The translations under genes were made by a program, and so were the position numbers. A DNA stretch of 12,963 nucleotides, taken from NCBI GenBank assembly GCA_013205155.1, contig JABMMT010000253.1, positions 1 to 12,963 of the forward strand, written 5' to 3'. The notes under the pieces are model-generated. The model ran no database searches. It saw nothing but the letters and a program-made list of their open reading frames with translations, and was not told the origin of the DNA. Every line of letters starts with the position of its first letter. Within the stretch, counting starts at the first letter, position 1. The DNA is from Betaproteobacteria bacterium (lineage in GTDB: Bacteria; Pseudomonadota; Gammaproteobacteria; Burkholderiales; Burkholderiaceae). Positions 12,957 to 12,963 of the stretch are shown here, in pieces.

Positions 12957-12963
12957 AGACCCA

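Noticed and set aside
1..12963. CRISPR array, transposase or integrase gene
   Set aside because: No short regularly spaced repeats and no recombinase motifs were seen in any frame; only the tRNA-end repeats hint at mobility.

Overview
The window is AT-rich bacterial DNA. Its protein families (a Rut-type pyrimidine-nitrogen set, a NitT/TauT-type ABC transporter, a phosphatidylserine decarboxylase relative) and the tRNA-like repeats suggest a freshwater betaproteobacterium of the Burkholderiaceae, possibly Polynucleobacter-like. The taxonomic call is inference from gene content and composition; nothing here proves it.

Layout. Bases 1-486 (minus strand) hold the N-terminal part of an exported choloylglycine-hydrolase/penicillin V acylase family enzyme that runs off the left edge. 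Two modules follow, bounded by three same-orientation copies of one repeat (near 630-747, 6628-6713 and 12844-12940). Each repeat is the 3' end of a tRNA with CAU anticodon, read on the minus strand, followed by that tRNA's hairpin terminator. The first two copies are exactly 5998 bp apart.

Module 1 (883-6398) is one tight minus-strand operon: Tat-exported substrate-binding protein, RutC/RidA-like protein, ABC permease, alpha/beta hydrolase with an intact Ser nucleophile, ABC ATPase, RutB-like amidohydrolase, and a RutD-like hydrolase with Ala in place of the nucleophile. It looks like the lower half of the Rut pathway (RutB-RutC-RutD) joined to a dedicated importer. The ring-opening monooxygenase RutA, the flavin reductase RutF and the permease RutG are not in the window. 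The simplest reading is uptake and breakdown of an already ring-opened or acyclic ureido/amide compound as a nitrogen source.

Module 2 (6867-12847) reads like envelope or lipid metabolism: a GT4 glycosyltransferase, a His-rich multi-pass membrane protein resembling Mpo1/DUF962, a membrane-anchored class-III PLP aminotransferase/aminomutase relative, a phosphatidylserine decarboxylase-family proenzyme, an exported START/SRPBCC protein, and two small unknown proteins. The octamer TTGTCACA recurs four times, only in two intergenic regions among the stretches I examined, which suggests shared control. The 3' repeat begins inside the last codons of the final small gene, so the gene's stop codon is part of the repeat.

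Most interesting points: the tRNA-end repeats that bracket whole functional modules without any integrase in the window; the Rut-like operon with its own ABC importer and two divergent RutD-type hydrolases; and the lipid-like cluster around an unusual membrane-anchored aminotransferase.
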